This document shows, piece by piece, positions 54,901 through 64,000 of a stretch of 64,000 nt of DNA. Position 1 is the first letter of the stretch. Every line of letters begins with the position of its first letter. The DNA is from Helianthus annuus (Eukaryota; Streptophyta; Magnoliopsida; Asterales; Asteraceae): positions 145,297,472-145,361,471 of the forward strand of contig NC_035433.2 in the NCBI RefSeq assembly GCF_002127325.2. Reading direction: 5' to 3'. A model generated the notes under the pieces. The model had not been told where the DNA came from. It did no database searches and saw nothing but the letters and a program-made list of their open reading frames with translations. Both the position numbers and the translations under genes were made by a program.

Positions 54901-57900
54901 AGATGTTTTCGGTTCGTTTCAGTGTCCGACAACAGAGGTTGAGAAGGAGCAAATGAGCCAGATACCTTATGCATCAGTAGTCGGGAGCTTGATGTATGCT
55001 CAAGTCTGTACTCGTCCAGATATCGCTTATATTGCTGGAATGCTAGGCCGTTATCAGACTAATCCTGGCCTAGATCACTGGAAAGCAGCTAAGAAGGTAC
55101 TTCGATATCTGCAAGGGACGAAAGACTATAAGCTGACTTATAGAAGAAGTGATCATTTGGAAGTGGTGGGCTATTCTGATTCTGACTTTGCCAAATGCAA
55201 AGATGACAAGAAATCCACTTCGGGCTATATCTTTATGTTAGCAGGCGGCCCTATCTCTTGGAAGAGTCATAAACAACAGTTGACCACAACTTCCACAATG
55301 ATGGCAGAGTACATTGCTGTTTATAACGCAACCTGTCATGGAATGTTGATTAGAAACCTGGTCACTGGACTCAAAATTGTTAATTCCATTTCTAGACCAT
55401 TGAAGCTTTACTGTGATAATTCAGCTGCCGTTAGTTTCTCGAACAGTAACAGTTCGACTGGAGCTGGTTTATATCTCGATACAAAATATCTATTTGTACG
55501 TGAACGTGTTGAGGAAAATAATCTTTGTATCGAGTATATTAGTACTAAGGATATGCTTGCGGATCCGATGACTAAAGGTCTCCCTCCTAAGGTTTACGAA
55601 GAACATGTTCGGAATATGGGATTATGTAAAGACCTTATTTGAGCATATTGTACTAGCTTATGTTTTATGTTTAATGAAATTTCCTCAAGTTTGATTTTGT
55701 ATGTCTGTTAGAATATGTTCAACCGGTATAATGGCATATAGACAAATAAAAGGTTACAAATCAAACAAAGGGCTTACGCGTATTTTGATCATAACGACTA
55801 GGTTTTAAATTAAGGCTATAGTATGATTAATGGGGGTCCTGAGTCGCATAATGATTCAACGGCTGTATTTCTCTGCTATAGTACTTGTTTAAGGCTAAAA
55901 TGAGTGTTAACTCCTGATCAGGCTTAGCTAATACTCATAGTAAATGATTACTCGGCTAAGTGGGAGAATGTAAGATTAAATATATTATGTTTAATATTTA
56001 ATCTATAGCCATCTTAATCATTTACATTATAGAGATCAAAATATATTAGAACCTATTATTTAATTAGTTGGTAATTGTTGATGGACCATATTACCCTTAG
56101 TAACTAATTAGGTTTCCTCCTGGGTGCTTATATAAGGAGAGTTATGTGGAGGTTTAAGGGTTACTCAGTTTCACAATTCACACCCCATTAGATCATAACA
56201 TCATTAGTTTCGGCCTCCTCTCCAAAGCCGATATCCCTTTTCGGTTTCTTAGCACCATCATCAGTTAGCATCCTAAGGAGGAACCAAATCAAGATGACAG
56301 GCATGTCGAACTCCCTAACTGGATTCTCCTCTGCACTATCTGCTGTGACAGGTATGATTTATTTGTTTTCCTTCATGCACAAACAGAACTGAACCAACAT
56401 AAGTTACAAGTTCAAATTAGGGTTTTAGTAAATTACCTCTAGAGTTTTGGCTAGGTTGAAGTAAACATCCTCAACAGGCACCCAAAATACATGTTGTCTC
56501 TCCTCTGGTGTTCCATCCACCGGAAATACTTCCTCCGGTTGATACCATATGTTGTTCAAGAAGTTGTCAGATCTAAAATTCGTCGAATACTCTGCAATGT
56601 TTAGGTAGCCGATGTCTCGAGTGTAGTCATCTTGGTCTTCAAGGGGTAATGTGTTTTCTGGACCATTTCCATACCTCTACAATATGTACCAAACATTTTC
56701 CGTCATGAAAACAAATTTATACGAAGTTGATCCAAGAGCTAGCGAGCTTATATACTTAGACCAACTGAATAGATGCAAATGAGCTATTAAATGTTCCAAT
56801 AAGAAAAAGGTATAGTTTAGGATATATCTTGAGTTAGTAGATCGTTGCATAATTGGTAGATCGCCAGAACGGCCAGATCATGTGTCAAACAGTCATAAGT
56901 GGTTCGTTTCAGACTTTCAGCTGATAGATCGGAATTTCATCATCTGGACTCAAAAACAAAAACAAAAAAAAAATCTCCGGTTTTATAAGTTTTGATTTAT
57001 TTTCTTTTCTCTTTTAAAACACATGAACCTTTACTTTGAGTAATTTACATGTTTATTTAGGAAAAACATTAAAAATATAAAGTTAATTTAAATTTTGGAT
57101 TGAATAGACAAACTTAGAGCTACCCTATATAAATAAAGGGTGATTTTAGAGTGAGGGTTCATTACTCTAGAGATTATTCTCTTTATTTCTTGCTTACATT
57201 ATAGGCCAGAATCCAGATTAAACTTTTATTGTTATTAATTTGATAAAACTTAATGTAGAAATGTTAGTAATTTACCTGCCAACTCCAAAGTGCAGAATGA
57301 GCCCAATAATGAGGAATGACAACATCTCCAATATTAAGTGAAGGGTTTGCATTCCCAGCAATTCCATAATGTACAACTCCTTCTATGTCAAACAAACTCA
57401 ACAATAGTTGTGTTGTAACTCCTGAGTTAAGCTGTTGTGCAATCAAATATAATTAAAACCTTATATATAGTTGTAGATTTTTTAAACCAAAGTGTTTTTT
57501 AATTTGTTTTCTAACAACAAGAGTGTTTTGTAATGTTTTATAGAACAAAAACAAGATAGTAACTATCTTGTTTAGTAGTATCTAAGTAAAACTCTACATT
57601 TGTTAGTAAAACTTAGTGTTTTTCTAAATATATAACATGGTAACTTGAGAAACATCCGATCGACAGTACCATGCCTAAACCAGTCATAACCAAAATGAGT
57701 CGTTTGTTGCCAACTGATCCAAACCGAAATCTTCTTCCTACACAAATAATACCAAATTAGCAACAAACATCTTTAAGGTATGAAAGGAAGCATCGACGTC
57801 TTATCAATCGATCAGATATAACGTTTTATTTTTTTTAAATATATGTATACCTCCAACATCGATGATGAGGTTACTAGGCTTGTATTCGGGATAATTTAGA

Positions 57901-58073
57901 AGAGGGTTCATCTCAAAGAGGTTAGGAATCACAACGCCAATATACGGCCCTTTTTTATTAGCGTTATCGATTAACCTTTTGGTTTCTCCAAACACTGCAC
58001 CATTGGCTTCTTGAACCAACAAAACTATAAGCAAGACAGAAACAGAAAAGGAAAAGAAATTAACACTTCTCAT
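48940..58073 (-). CDS. Bark-storage-protein-like (nucleoside phosphorylase superfamily) gene
   Basis: Five exons on the minus strand: 57851-58073, 57670-57737, 57276-57431, 56437-56676, 48940-49308. They join in frame with GT-AG borders to 351 aa, normal for this plant family. Residues 1-25 form a signal peptide ([20 protein letters not shown]), so the product probably enters the secretory pathway or vacuole. The PNP/UDP phosphorylase fold is shown by '[15 protein letters not shown]', '[20 protein letters not shown]', '[17 protein letters not shown]' (Glu283) and '[12 protein letters not shown]' (Asp306), equivalents of the catalytic residues of MTA/SAH nucleosidases. '[10 protein letters not shown]' and '[15 protein letters not shown]' match bark storage proteins. 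Relatives are wound- or nitrogen-responsive storage proteins; enzyme activity is unproven here. Intron 4 (7128 bp) holds a full copia element in the opposite orientation. Confidence 0.88.
49406..49649. mobile_element. Foldback MITE with 11-bp duplication in the storage-protein gene intron
   Basis: Flanked by TTATATAATTA (49395-49405, 49650-49660). Arms contain 'GAACACTAGTGTA' and 'GGCCATTGATCTACACACGT' in inverted orientation. The 10-11-bp duplication fits a Mutator-type MITE. It lies 350 bp downstream of the copia insertion point in gene orientation. Confidence 0.8.
49690..50120 (+). repeat. 5' LTR of the copia element
   Basis: TATATAAG at 49850-49857 is the TATA box. The transcribed part includes ATG codons at 50015 and 50024 and a GT donor at 50073, relevant to gag expression. 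Confidence 0.92.
50015..55642 (+). CDS. Copia gag-pol polyprotein, predicted with a spliced 5' exon in the LTR
   Basis: The main frame runs open from 51566 to 55642. Gag has '[17 protein letters not shown]' and a CCHC knuckle ([14 protein letters not shown]). Protease has '[13 protein letters not shown]' (DSG). Integrase has 'HQRLGHIS', 'CVKCLKGK', then DDE residues in 'LIHTDISGP', 'RSDRGGEY' and '[10 protein letters not shown]'. RT has '[13 protein letters not shown]' and 'YVDDILLAS'. RNase H has '[16 protein letters not shown]' and 'LYCDNSAAV'. No ATG precedes the gag core in this frame until 51626. An exon 50015-50072 in the LTR ([19 protein letters not shown]) ending in ACAG|GT joins the acceptor TATCAG|CA at 51564 in phase, placing the start codon before the gag core and giving about 1378 aa. 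Copia elements encode domains in the order PR-INT-RT-RH as here. The splice is inferred. Confidence 0.85.
50123..50135 (+). promoter_or_regulatory. Primer binding site of the copia element
   Basis: TGGTATCAGAGCA two bases after the 5' LTR, complementary to initiator tRNA-Met. Confidence 0.88.
50637..51020 (+). repeat. Tandem array with GTTGCGACTCGCAAC-type palindromes in the copia leader
   Basis: Units of about 42 bp: 'GAGGTTGCTACTCGCAACCA' followed by 'TAACGTCATTAGTCG'. The core GTTGCGACTCGCAAC is a 15-bp near-perfect palindrome, and later copies are perfect apart from the centre. It lies in the predicted intron between the LTR exon and gag. Confidence 0.85.
51139..51385 (+). repeat. Four dispersed copies of a TCTGGCCAAAGCTGAT motif
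   Basis: Copies near 51141, 51232, 51306 and 51364 share 'TCTGGCCAAAGCTG[AT][CT]TTG'. They are 60-90 bp apart in the leader just upstream of the predicted gag acceptor. Confidence 0.8.
55969..56399 (+). repeat. 3' LTR of the copia element
   Basis: 431 bp, same sequence as 49690-50120 as far as I can read, followed by the TAAGT duplication and then intron 4 of the storage-protein-like gene. Confidence 0.92.
56677..57275 (-). other. Intron 3 of the storage-protein-like gene
   Basis: Bounded by GT at 57275 and AG at 56677 on the minus strand. No mobile element ends were recognised. AT-rich, consistent with a plant intron. Confidence 0.7.
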
Positions 58074-58110
58074 CTTGGCTTAGAGATGGAGAAATTGGGA
58101 GACTGAATCA

Positions 58111-58119
58111 CATTTATAG
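58111..58119 (-). promoter_or_regulatory. TATA box of the storage-protein-like gene
   Basis: CTATAAATG on the minus strand about 40 bp before the ATG at 58073. This leaves a very short leader. Best TATA candidate upstream of exon 1. Confidence 0.6.
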
Positions 58120-58199
58120 AGTTGAATGTTATGGAGGGAGGTTTGTGTATATTACAAAAACATAAGGGGTTCTTTCTTTAGTTTGAATAATTTAGACAT

Positions 58200-58370
58200 G
58201 TGTTGTTTGATGAATTGTGGTACATGTGTTGTTTGATGAATTGTGGTAGGTTCAAATACATAAATGAGACATTGCAGATTTAACGTTCTATAGATTGTCA
58301 CCTCATATCAACATAAATGAGACATTGCGGATTTAACGTTCTATAGATTGTCATATCATATCAAGATGGA
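58200..58370. repeat. Two short tandem duplications upstream of the storage-protein-like gene
   Basis: 'GTGTTGTTTGATGAATTGTG' occurs at about 58201 and 58225, and 'GAGACATTGC[AG]GATTTAACG' with the following TTCTATAGATTGTCA occurs at 58266 and 58318. Possible promoter tandem repeats. Confidence 0.7.
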
Positions 58371-58441
58371 ATCAAATAAAGTTGTGGTAGACATTCCTTG
58401 TGTTAAATTCGCTTCTTTTAACTTCTTACATCAGTAATATT

Positions 58442-58775
58442 CTCACCATTTAAGACCACTCGTAGTGGAGAGGGTTTTGGGCGTTTTTTCCCCTAAAAAA
58501 CACCCCTCCACGCCATCCTAACCGCCCCCTTGGGCGTTTTTTTTCAAAAAAATTCGAAGAGCGCTTTATTTAAAACGCCTGATTCAAAATGGATGAACAT
58601 TAGAAATTTTTTGATGTTTTTTTTATTTTTTATTTAATTTTATTAGAATATTTAATCTTTGCAAGATTTCAAGTCACACTACACCCCTTTTTAACTTCAA
58701 GCCCCTTTGATTACTAGGCACCATATGTCGCTCCATGCCCAAGGGTGGGGCATTTATTTCACTCACCACTACACA
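58442..58775. mobile_element. Candidate Tourist/Harbinger-type MITE
   Basis: Left end 'ACCACTCGTAGTGGAGAGGG' and right end complement 'ATGTGTAGTGGTGAGTG' are similar inverted ends. TTTAA precedes the left end, agreeing with a TTA target. The interior contains a GGGCGTTTTTT-type palindrome. No exact duplication could be fixed. Confidence 0.45.
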
Positions 58776-59375
58776 TGATCTAATATCATTATTTTCAAAG
58801 AGTACGATGAATATTTAGGGGAGGGGTTAGGTGTAGTCAATCTCGCATCAATAATACATATAAAATCAAATGACCAAATAACCCGTTTGATCTATTATGT
58901 AAGATTTGAAAGGATGTTTCTATCATTAGATTTATTTGAAATGGCTCTATAAACTATCAAAATTGGTAGGAGAACTTGTCATAATCTTTTGAAAGCAACA
59001 TTGTCTAGGTAAACCGTAAATGATAGCAAATGTTCCTTACACTAGTAACTTTTGTTGGATAGTAAACCTTTGTTGGTTACATGTAATATCCAGAAAAAAA
59101 TTTAAATGCTAACAGATAAATATAATAATAGAAAAAGACTCAAATAGTTACATAAATAGTGAAAGTTTAAAATACAAATGAGTTTTAACATACGAAGGTA
59201 TGAAGCGAGCAAATAACGTGTGTAATAATGTTTTATAACATGCGTAATTTTGAGTTTAACCCATGCGTAATTTTTATGTTTGATGGCATGCGGGATTTGA
59301 TTTTTGTAACATGCGTATTTTAAACTCCACATGCGTAATTTCAAATGCATGTGCACTTCCTACGCTTTGCATGTT

Positions 59376-59413
59376 ATTATATATATATATATATGGAGAG
59401 AGAGAGAGAGAAA
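59376..59413. repeat. (TA)n(GA)n microsatellite
   Basis: ATATATATATATATAT followed by GAGAGAGAGAGAGAG. Confidence 0.95.
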
Positions 59414-59416
59414 GTG

Positions 59417-59655
59417 TAGCGTACAATAGGGCTTATGTACGAGCGTATGCGACATGAATTCGTATGTTATAAAAAAAGGCGCGTGTATGGAAGCAAAATC
59501 GCATGTTGGTACATATGCAATGAAATCGCATGGGACATACTATTTTCGCATGGCGGTGTGTAGATGATGAAATTGCATGGGGTAAACACGAAATCGCACA
59601 TTGAAAAAGTCTCGCATACGGAGCTCGTACGTTAAGCCCAATTGTACGTTAACCG
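59417..59655. mobile_element. Candidate MITE with GTACAAT-GGGCTTA ends
   Basis: 'GCGTACAATAGGGCTTATGTACGAGC' type left end (split as GCGTACAATAGGG and CTTATGTACGAGC) pairs with the complement of GCTCGTACGTTAAGCCCAATTGTACGTT at the right. Inside are several 'AAATCGCATG' words. The preceding 59200-59360 stretch has its own 'ACATGCGTAATTT' repeats. Confidence 0.6.
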
Positions 59656-62029
59656 GCTTGTTAAAGTATGTATTAACAATAATAATTGATAAGAAATCAT
59701 ATAATTAGACATATCACAGCTTGTTAAAGTTTCTAATTTATAAATCTAAATGTGAATTTGTAAATTTTCTATATACATGTATGTGTATATATAAAATCTT
59801 ACTAGTATTAAGCCCCTGCGTTGCAACGGTTGTCGTAAAACTGTGTCAATAAGTACCAATGCTATACCATTATTAGCGATCACCAACACCGGAAAACTCG
59901 TATAAACAAAATAAATAAAAACGGGAAAAAATAAAGCCGAGCGAAAAGCAGACGTAAAATCTTTGAATTACGCACGCTCGTTGCAGAGAAATTAAATCGA
60001 AACGTAAAACATAGAAAAAAATAACTACGTTAATCCAGGACCCGTGCGTAGCGACGAACGTGTCAAACGGAGAAAAATAGATTTGTTTTGATGTGCCAAA
60101 CGGGAAAAATATACGAAAAATGTTGAACCCCACACGCACGGTGCGGTGCGTTAACTCACAAAATTTAGAACGAAACGAAAAACTTGGGAATGATGAAAAG
60201 TATAGTGGAACAAAATTGAAAATTAAAAAGAGTTGGGGTTAAATTGGAAAAGATGAAAATCTTTAGATTAATCAGTTAAAAAAACAAAGAGTCTAAATTG
60301 CAAAAGTATAAAAGTTTTGGGTAATATTATTAATAAGTAAAAAAACAAAGGGTCAAAGATATTAATAATTTATTAGATATTAGATTTAGATATTTGTAAT
60401 ATTATTAATTAAATTTATTAATATTAAAATAAAGATAAGGATAAAAATAAAGATAAGTGATATTTATATATATTGGTTATTATTATTAAAAGAAATATAT
60501 TAATTATTAATTAAATAAATATAAATCAAATTTATGTGGTTGAAAGAGAGAATGTCATGTTGTGGCATATTTGTAGTCTTTTATTAATATTTAGATTAAT
60601 TTGAATTTAAACACAGTTTAGTTTTAAATAAATATTATATAAATAGATTAAATTATAAATATGTAAATCTATAAAGATTTAATATATTGAAGTATTTAAC
60701 ATAAAGCAAAATTAACTTATTTTAGTTTTAAAGGAAAAATAGTGAATAAAAAGGTATTATATGTGTGTATTACGGACCTAGTCACATTCTAACACCTTGT
60801 ATTTTCAATGGCAAATCAACTGTGCGCTCAATGTGAAATGTAAATGGATATGATATTATTGTCTTTTATTATTGAATCGGTCTTGTTAATAAATTAATTT
60901 TTAGAAACTAATAGTTAAAAATCATCCCTTTTCATCATGAGTAAAAAAGGTTTTTTAATGATTTAAACAAAGGTTTTATAATTTCATTTCTATGTTTTTT
61001 TTCGTTTAATTAATCTTTTATTAAAAAAATTAGTAAGATAACTATTTTCACCTTTTCTTTAATTTTTCGTAACAATACAAAATAATAAAATTTAAATGGA
61101 GTAAATTTATATATTTAGAAAAGTTACATGTGAGTAATAGTAAAATAAAGTCACGTACGAGAAAAACGTACAAAGATACAGTTAATCTTAATACTAACAT
61201 AAAATTAATAAAAATACTTCAAATTTGTTTTTTAAAAGCAATGCATCTATATGCATACTTATTTTCAGGAAAAAAAAAAGCGTAGTTATTATAAATTCTA
61301 GTAATTAGAAGACTAAAGAAAAAAAATCGACTTTATTTCCTTAGTTATTTTTTACTTATATTTAATTATCTATATGTATATTTAAAACATAAAAATAATA
61401 TTAGTACTAGCTAGTAGTAAACAAGTAATGATGATAATAGCAAAAGCAAGAAAAAACTAATAATAATATCAAATGAATTTATAAAAGAGTGATGAAATAT
61501 ATTAAAAAACGGAAATTTATGATGGCCTGTTGTAAGCAATATGTTTTACAAAGTTTAATAATGTACAAACAAGATTAAATTTCGAAGCATAAATACATAT
61601 TGACACATTTTTTTTTGTTTTATTATACTAAAAAATCAAACGTATGCGATATATATACGAGGAAATGAAACGTTTGTCTTTTTTTTTTCTATTGTACAAA
61701 CCAAATTGTCTATATGTTTGGACCACTCACGTGTCATCTACTCATCTTCGTCTATACTCCACAGGCTTGAATCCCACATGCTCTAATTTCATGATCTTTT
61801 AAAAGAAGTTTGAGGTCGTAACATTTCTACTTTTATGATAATATTATTAAAATTTATTGTAATTTTCATCTTTTACTCACGTATCACTTTCATCGTACCA
61901 CCATCGTCCCCACCATTAAACCATCAAAAAGTGAAGCCCTAATTTCCAATTTCAAGTCTTGGTAAAATCATATCCACATGGATCCTATCCAAGTTAAAAT
62001 CTAAATATTTATGAAAAAAAAAACAATGT
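59656..62029. other. AT-rich spacer without recognised gene
   Basis: 59800-60160 contains 'AGTATTAAGCCCCTGCGTTGCAACGG' type sequence (split: AGTATTAAGCCCC, TGCGTTGCAACGG) and 'ACGCACGGTGCGGTGCGTTAA', common in dispersed plant repeats of uncertain class. 60160-61700 is extremely AT-rich with no repeat unit I could define. 61880-62029 matches the upstream flank of the NPF tail at 48419. Confidence 0.5.
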
Positions 62030-62300
62030 TGCTTGGAGGCCTTTAGGTTAACATTGTGGACTCTATCACGAAAAACAATGTTCCTTGGAGGCATTTAAGT
62101 TAACATTGTGGACTCTATCACGAACCGGGAATATATGCAAGTTGGCTATCGAGCGATATCAAAGATCGCTACGTGAATTATTATTGCTGGTTACTTTAGT
62201 TTCTTAAAATTATTGGTTACTTTAGTTTCTTGAATGCGCTTAACCTGTAGACTGTAGTTATTTTTGATTTGTTGTCGTCATGTTTGTCCAAGTCCGCTTT
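62030..62300 (+). pseudogene. NPF transporter, 3'-terminal fragment, internally duplicated
   Basis: 'TTAACATTGTGGACTCTATC' (NIVDSI) occurs twice (62047 and 62100), then 'GTTGGCTATCGAGCGATATC' (WLSSDI), 'TATTGCTGGTTACTTTAGTT' twice (62181 and 62214), and the end of the last helix. Frameshifts throughout. Shares a non-coding 5' flank with the tail at 48419, so both come from one duplicated fragment. Confidence 0.7.
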
Positions 62301-62945
62301 GAACCACCGTCATCGTTAGTCAACCTAACTAGATACTTTTTTGTTGGTAATGGTCTTGTACCCTTTACTAGAAAATTCATGTGAGCCATCAATACCCTCC
62401 TAACAAATGAGATTAAATAAATTGTAGCTTATGTTTGGTGTTAGAAATCAAGTCTTCTTCAATATGATCAAACAATTAATTAAACAAGAAAAAACTCTTT
62501 GATTAAAATTGAAGTTACATAAACCCTAAACTACATACAAGTCTTATTTATAATGAACAACCTCTTTAAGAAAGTAAGAACAAATAACTTCTATAAGGAA
62601 ACCAAATAAATAAAACTAGTATAAATCCTAAATTTTCCTATTAAAATTAAGGGGTAACTTTGTAGAAAATATAACCAAATTTAACATCCGTTCCAATTAA
62701 GTCACTGAAAACAATTTTTTTTTGTATCTTTATAATTACTAAAGTTTCATTTGTTGTTCTAATACTATGTGATTATCAGGTTAATAGGTTTCCAATAATG
62801 ATTTGTCAGGTTTTATTAGTTTTTTAAACTTTAACATGATGTGAAAAATATAAATAACGACATGAAATTTTTAATAAAAAAACTCACGTATTTATTCTAA
62901 TATTTATTAAAATCACTTTTAAGTTTGAAAAATAGTTTTTTTTCT
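62301..62945. other. Spacer, nothing recognised
   Basis: AT-rich DNA with short frames only. Confidence 0.4.
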
Positions 62946-63115
62946 TATATTTAAAATCATAAATGGAATTCCAATATGGTTCCAAAATGCAGCAATGATA
63001 CGAGTATGGTTCCAAGAAATCACAAATAAATATATTTAAAATTATAAATGGAGTTCCAATATGGTTCCAAAATGCAGCAATGAGTCGAGTATGGTTCTAA
63101 AAAATCACAAACAAA
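62946..63115. repeat. 85-bp tandem duplication
   Basis: Two copies (62946 and 63031) of a unit with 'TATATTTAAAAT', 'TCCAATATGGTTCCAAAATG' and 'CGAGTATGGTTC', about 90% alike. Fragments of the unit ('CTAATATGGTTCCAAAA') continue to 63150. Confidence 0.85.
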
Positions 63116-63313
63116 AGAAATTATAGTGATTCTAATATGGTTCCAAAAAGAAATCCAAATGATTCACCAGCGATTTCATTAATAGGATGGAGATAAAATA
63201 GGAAGTTTATTTGACTAAGAAGGCTAGGAAGTGATCTTGATCATCCATTTAGTTAATCAAGGGCTAAGATTAAATGATGGAAATCGAAGGGAAGAAAAGA
63301 GACGTGTGAGTTT

Positions 63314-64000
63314 GTCACACCCTCAAAATACCATATAGGGAATGTCCCTGTTAGGTGTGTGACGACCAGCAATGAGCCACTAATTACATTGAACCCATAC
63401 ATGTTTCAAAACAAAGTTCTCGATTATTAATAAAATACCATCCAAGTTCAATGAAATCCAAAGTGTTTAGCGGAAGCAAAAATAAAGTTGAATAGTTTAA
63501 AAACCAATAATAAGTATCAAGAAATCATAAATTCCTCCAGTCTGCCCATGACCACTCCTGCTACTCCAGATAGCAAGTTCCAATGCAAGACAGCTAACGA
63601 CCTACAAGCATGCAAACAAGTGTGTCAGACAACGCTGGTGAGTTCAAAGTTTTGTTACCGAGTTTAGTTACCAGATACATGTATAGAACAGTTTCACAAA
63701 TTGATTTGATGTTGTTATTAACTCGATTACCGAAATGGCTACAAGATGTGTTTGCCCAACCCCAATGTCTCTATCAAAACATTGGTCATGCTTTAAGGAA
63801 ATTAGTTCACGCCCGTCCTCCCCGGTACGGTGTGAGGGTGCCAAACCTAATAGCGCTATCAACTAATAACCTCGTTGCCTCCTCGGCAACTGTCGGTAGA
63901 TGTAAGGGGTCTTATATGATAGAAACTGAGTAATAATAACAAACATCCCAATAAACTAGCATTCCTCCCCGGAACGTTACCCGATATCCCTCCCCGGGAT
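63314..64000 (-). mobile_element. Edge of a Ty3/gypsy-type LTR, minus orientation
   Basis: Begins TGTCACACCCTC, the complement of the usual GAGGGTGTGACA LTR end. The minus strand contains a 'TTTTTGCTTCCGCTAAACAC' stretch near its end, similar to 'TTATTTGCTTCCGCAGTGC' before the end of the LTR at 20528-24028. It continues past the window. No coding domain is visible within the 687 bp. Confidence 0.65.

Larger units (their letters stand above)
49690..56399 (+). mobile_element. Complete Ty1/copia retrotransposon in an intron
   Basis: 6710 bp with LTRs 49690-50120 and 55969-56399 (431 bp each, TGTAAGATT...GAACCAACA). I see no difference between the LTRs. Perfect 5-bp target duplication TAAGT (49685-49689, 56400-56404). 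A tRNA-Met primer site lies at 50123-50135, and the purine tract AAGTGGGAGA immediately precedes the 3' LTR. The interior carries one uninterrupted gag-pol frame. All features needed for movement are present, so it may be active or very recently inserted. It stands antisense to the host gene. Confidence 0.93.

Overview
The window looks like nuclear DNA of a flowering plant, most likely a eudicot and possibly Asteraceae (inferred from the overall style of genes and repeats, not from a marker). It has spliced genes with GT-AG introns, long AT-rich spacers, and many nested LTR retrotransposons and MITEs. I see no rRNA, tRNA, CRISPR or bacterial-type operon.

Two host gene families are present. 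The first is a broken-up tandem cluster of NRT1/PTR (NPF) transporter genes. Two copies have complete spliced reading frames: 30324-32985, four exons, 588 aa; and 40974-45636, four exons, 549 aa. Six fragments surround them (9003-9672, 26705-27092, 28079-28258, 34545-35213, 48419-48705, 62030-62300). The second is a bark-storage-protein-like gene of the nucleoside phosphorylase superfamily on the minus strand (58073-48940). It has five exons and 351 aa, with catalytic Glu and Asp kept. Its fourth intron is enlarged by a full-length, apparently recent Ty1/copia element.

Layout. 1-6455: LTR element with almost identical LTRs and no coding interior (LARD-like). 6456-7433: internally deleted PIF/Harbinger element. 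7540-9002: tandem and dispersed repeats. 9003-13080: NPF tail, MITEs, and a copia gag relic split by a solo LTR. 13268-26397: two MULE-type foldback MITEs, the second split by a 12.4-kb Tat-lineage Ty3/gypsy element, itself split by a 3.5-kb solo LTR. 26705-35420: NPF fragments and NPF copy 1. 35640-40281: transposon-derived protein fragment and a long-TIR MULE carrying a ULP1-like region. 40501-45636: NPF copy 2, with a 124-bp minisatellite in intron 2 and a MITE-bearing intron 3. 46343-46974: hAT-type MITE. 48419-58120: NPF tail, the storage-protein-like gene and its intronic copia. 58440-64000: MITEs, AT-rich spacer, a last NPF tail and the edge of another gypsy LTR.

No clearly new biological system stands out. 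The most interesting observations concern gene architecture: a copia gag start codon inside the LTR joined to gag by a predicted splice; an antisense gene with its own TATA box inside the Tat element; paralogous NPF introns that differ by gain or loss, one flanked by a 6-bp duplication and one a 93-nt stop-free intron; and paralog comparisons that act as empty sites and allow several insertions to be ordered. All exon boundaries were read by eye from GT-AG sites, frame and paralog comparison; no alignment or RNA data were available.
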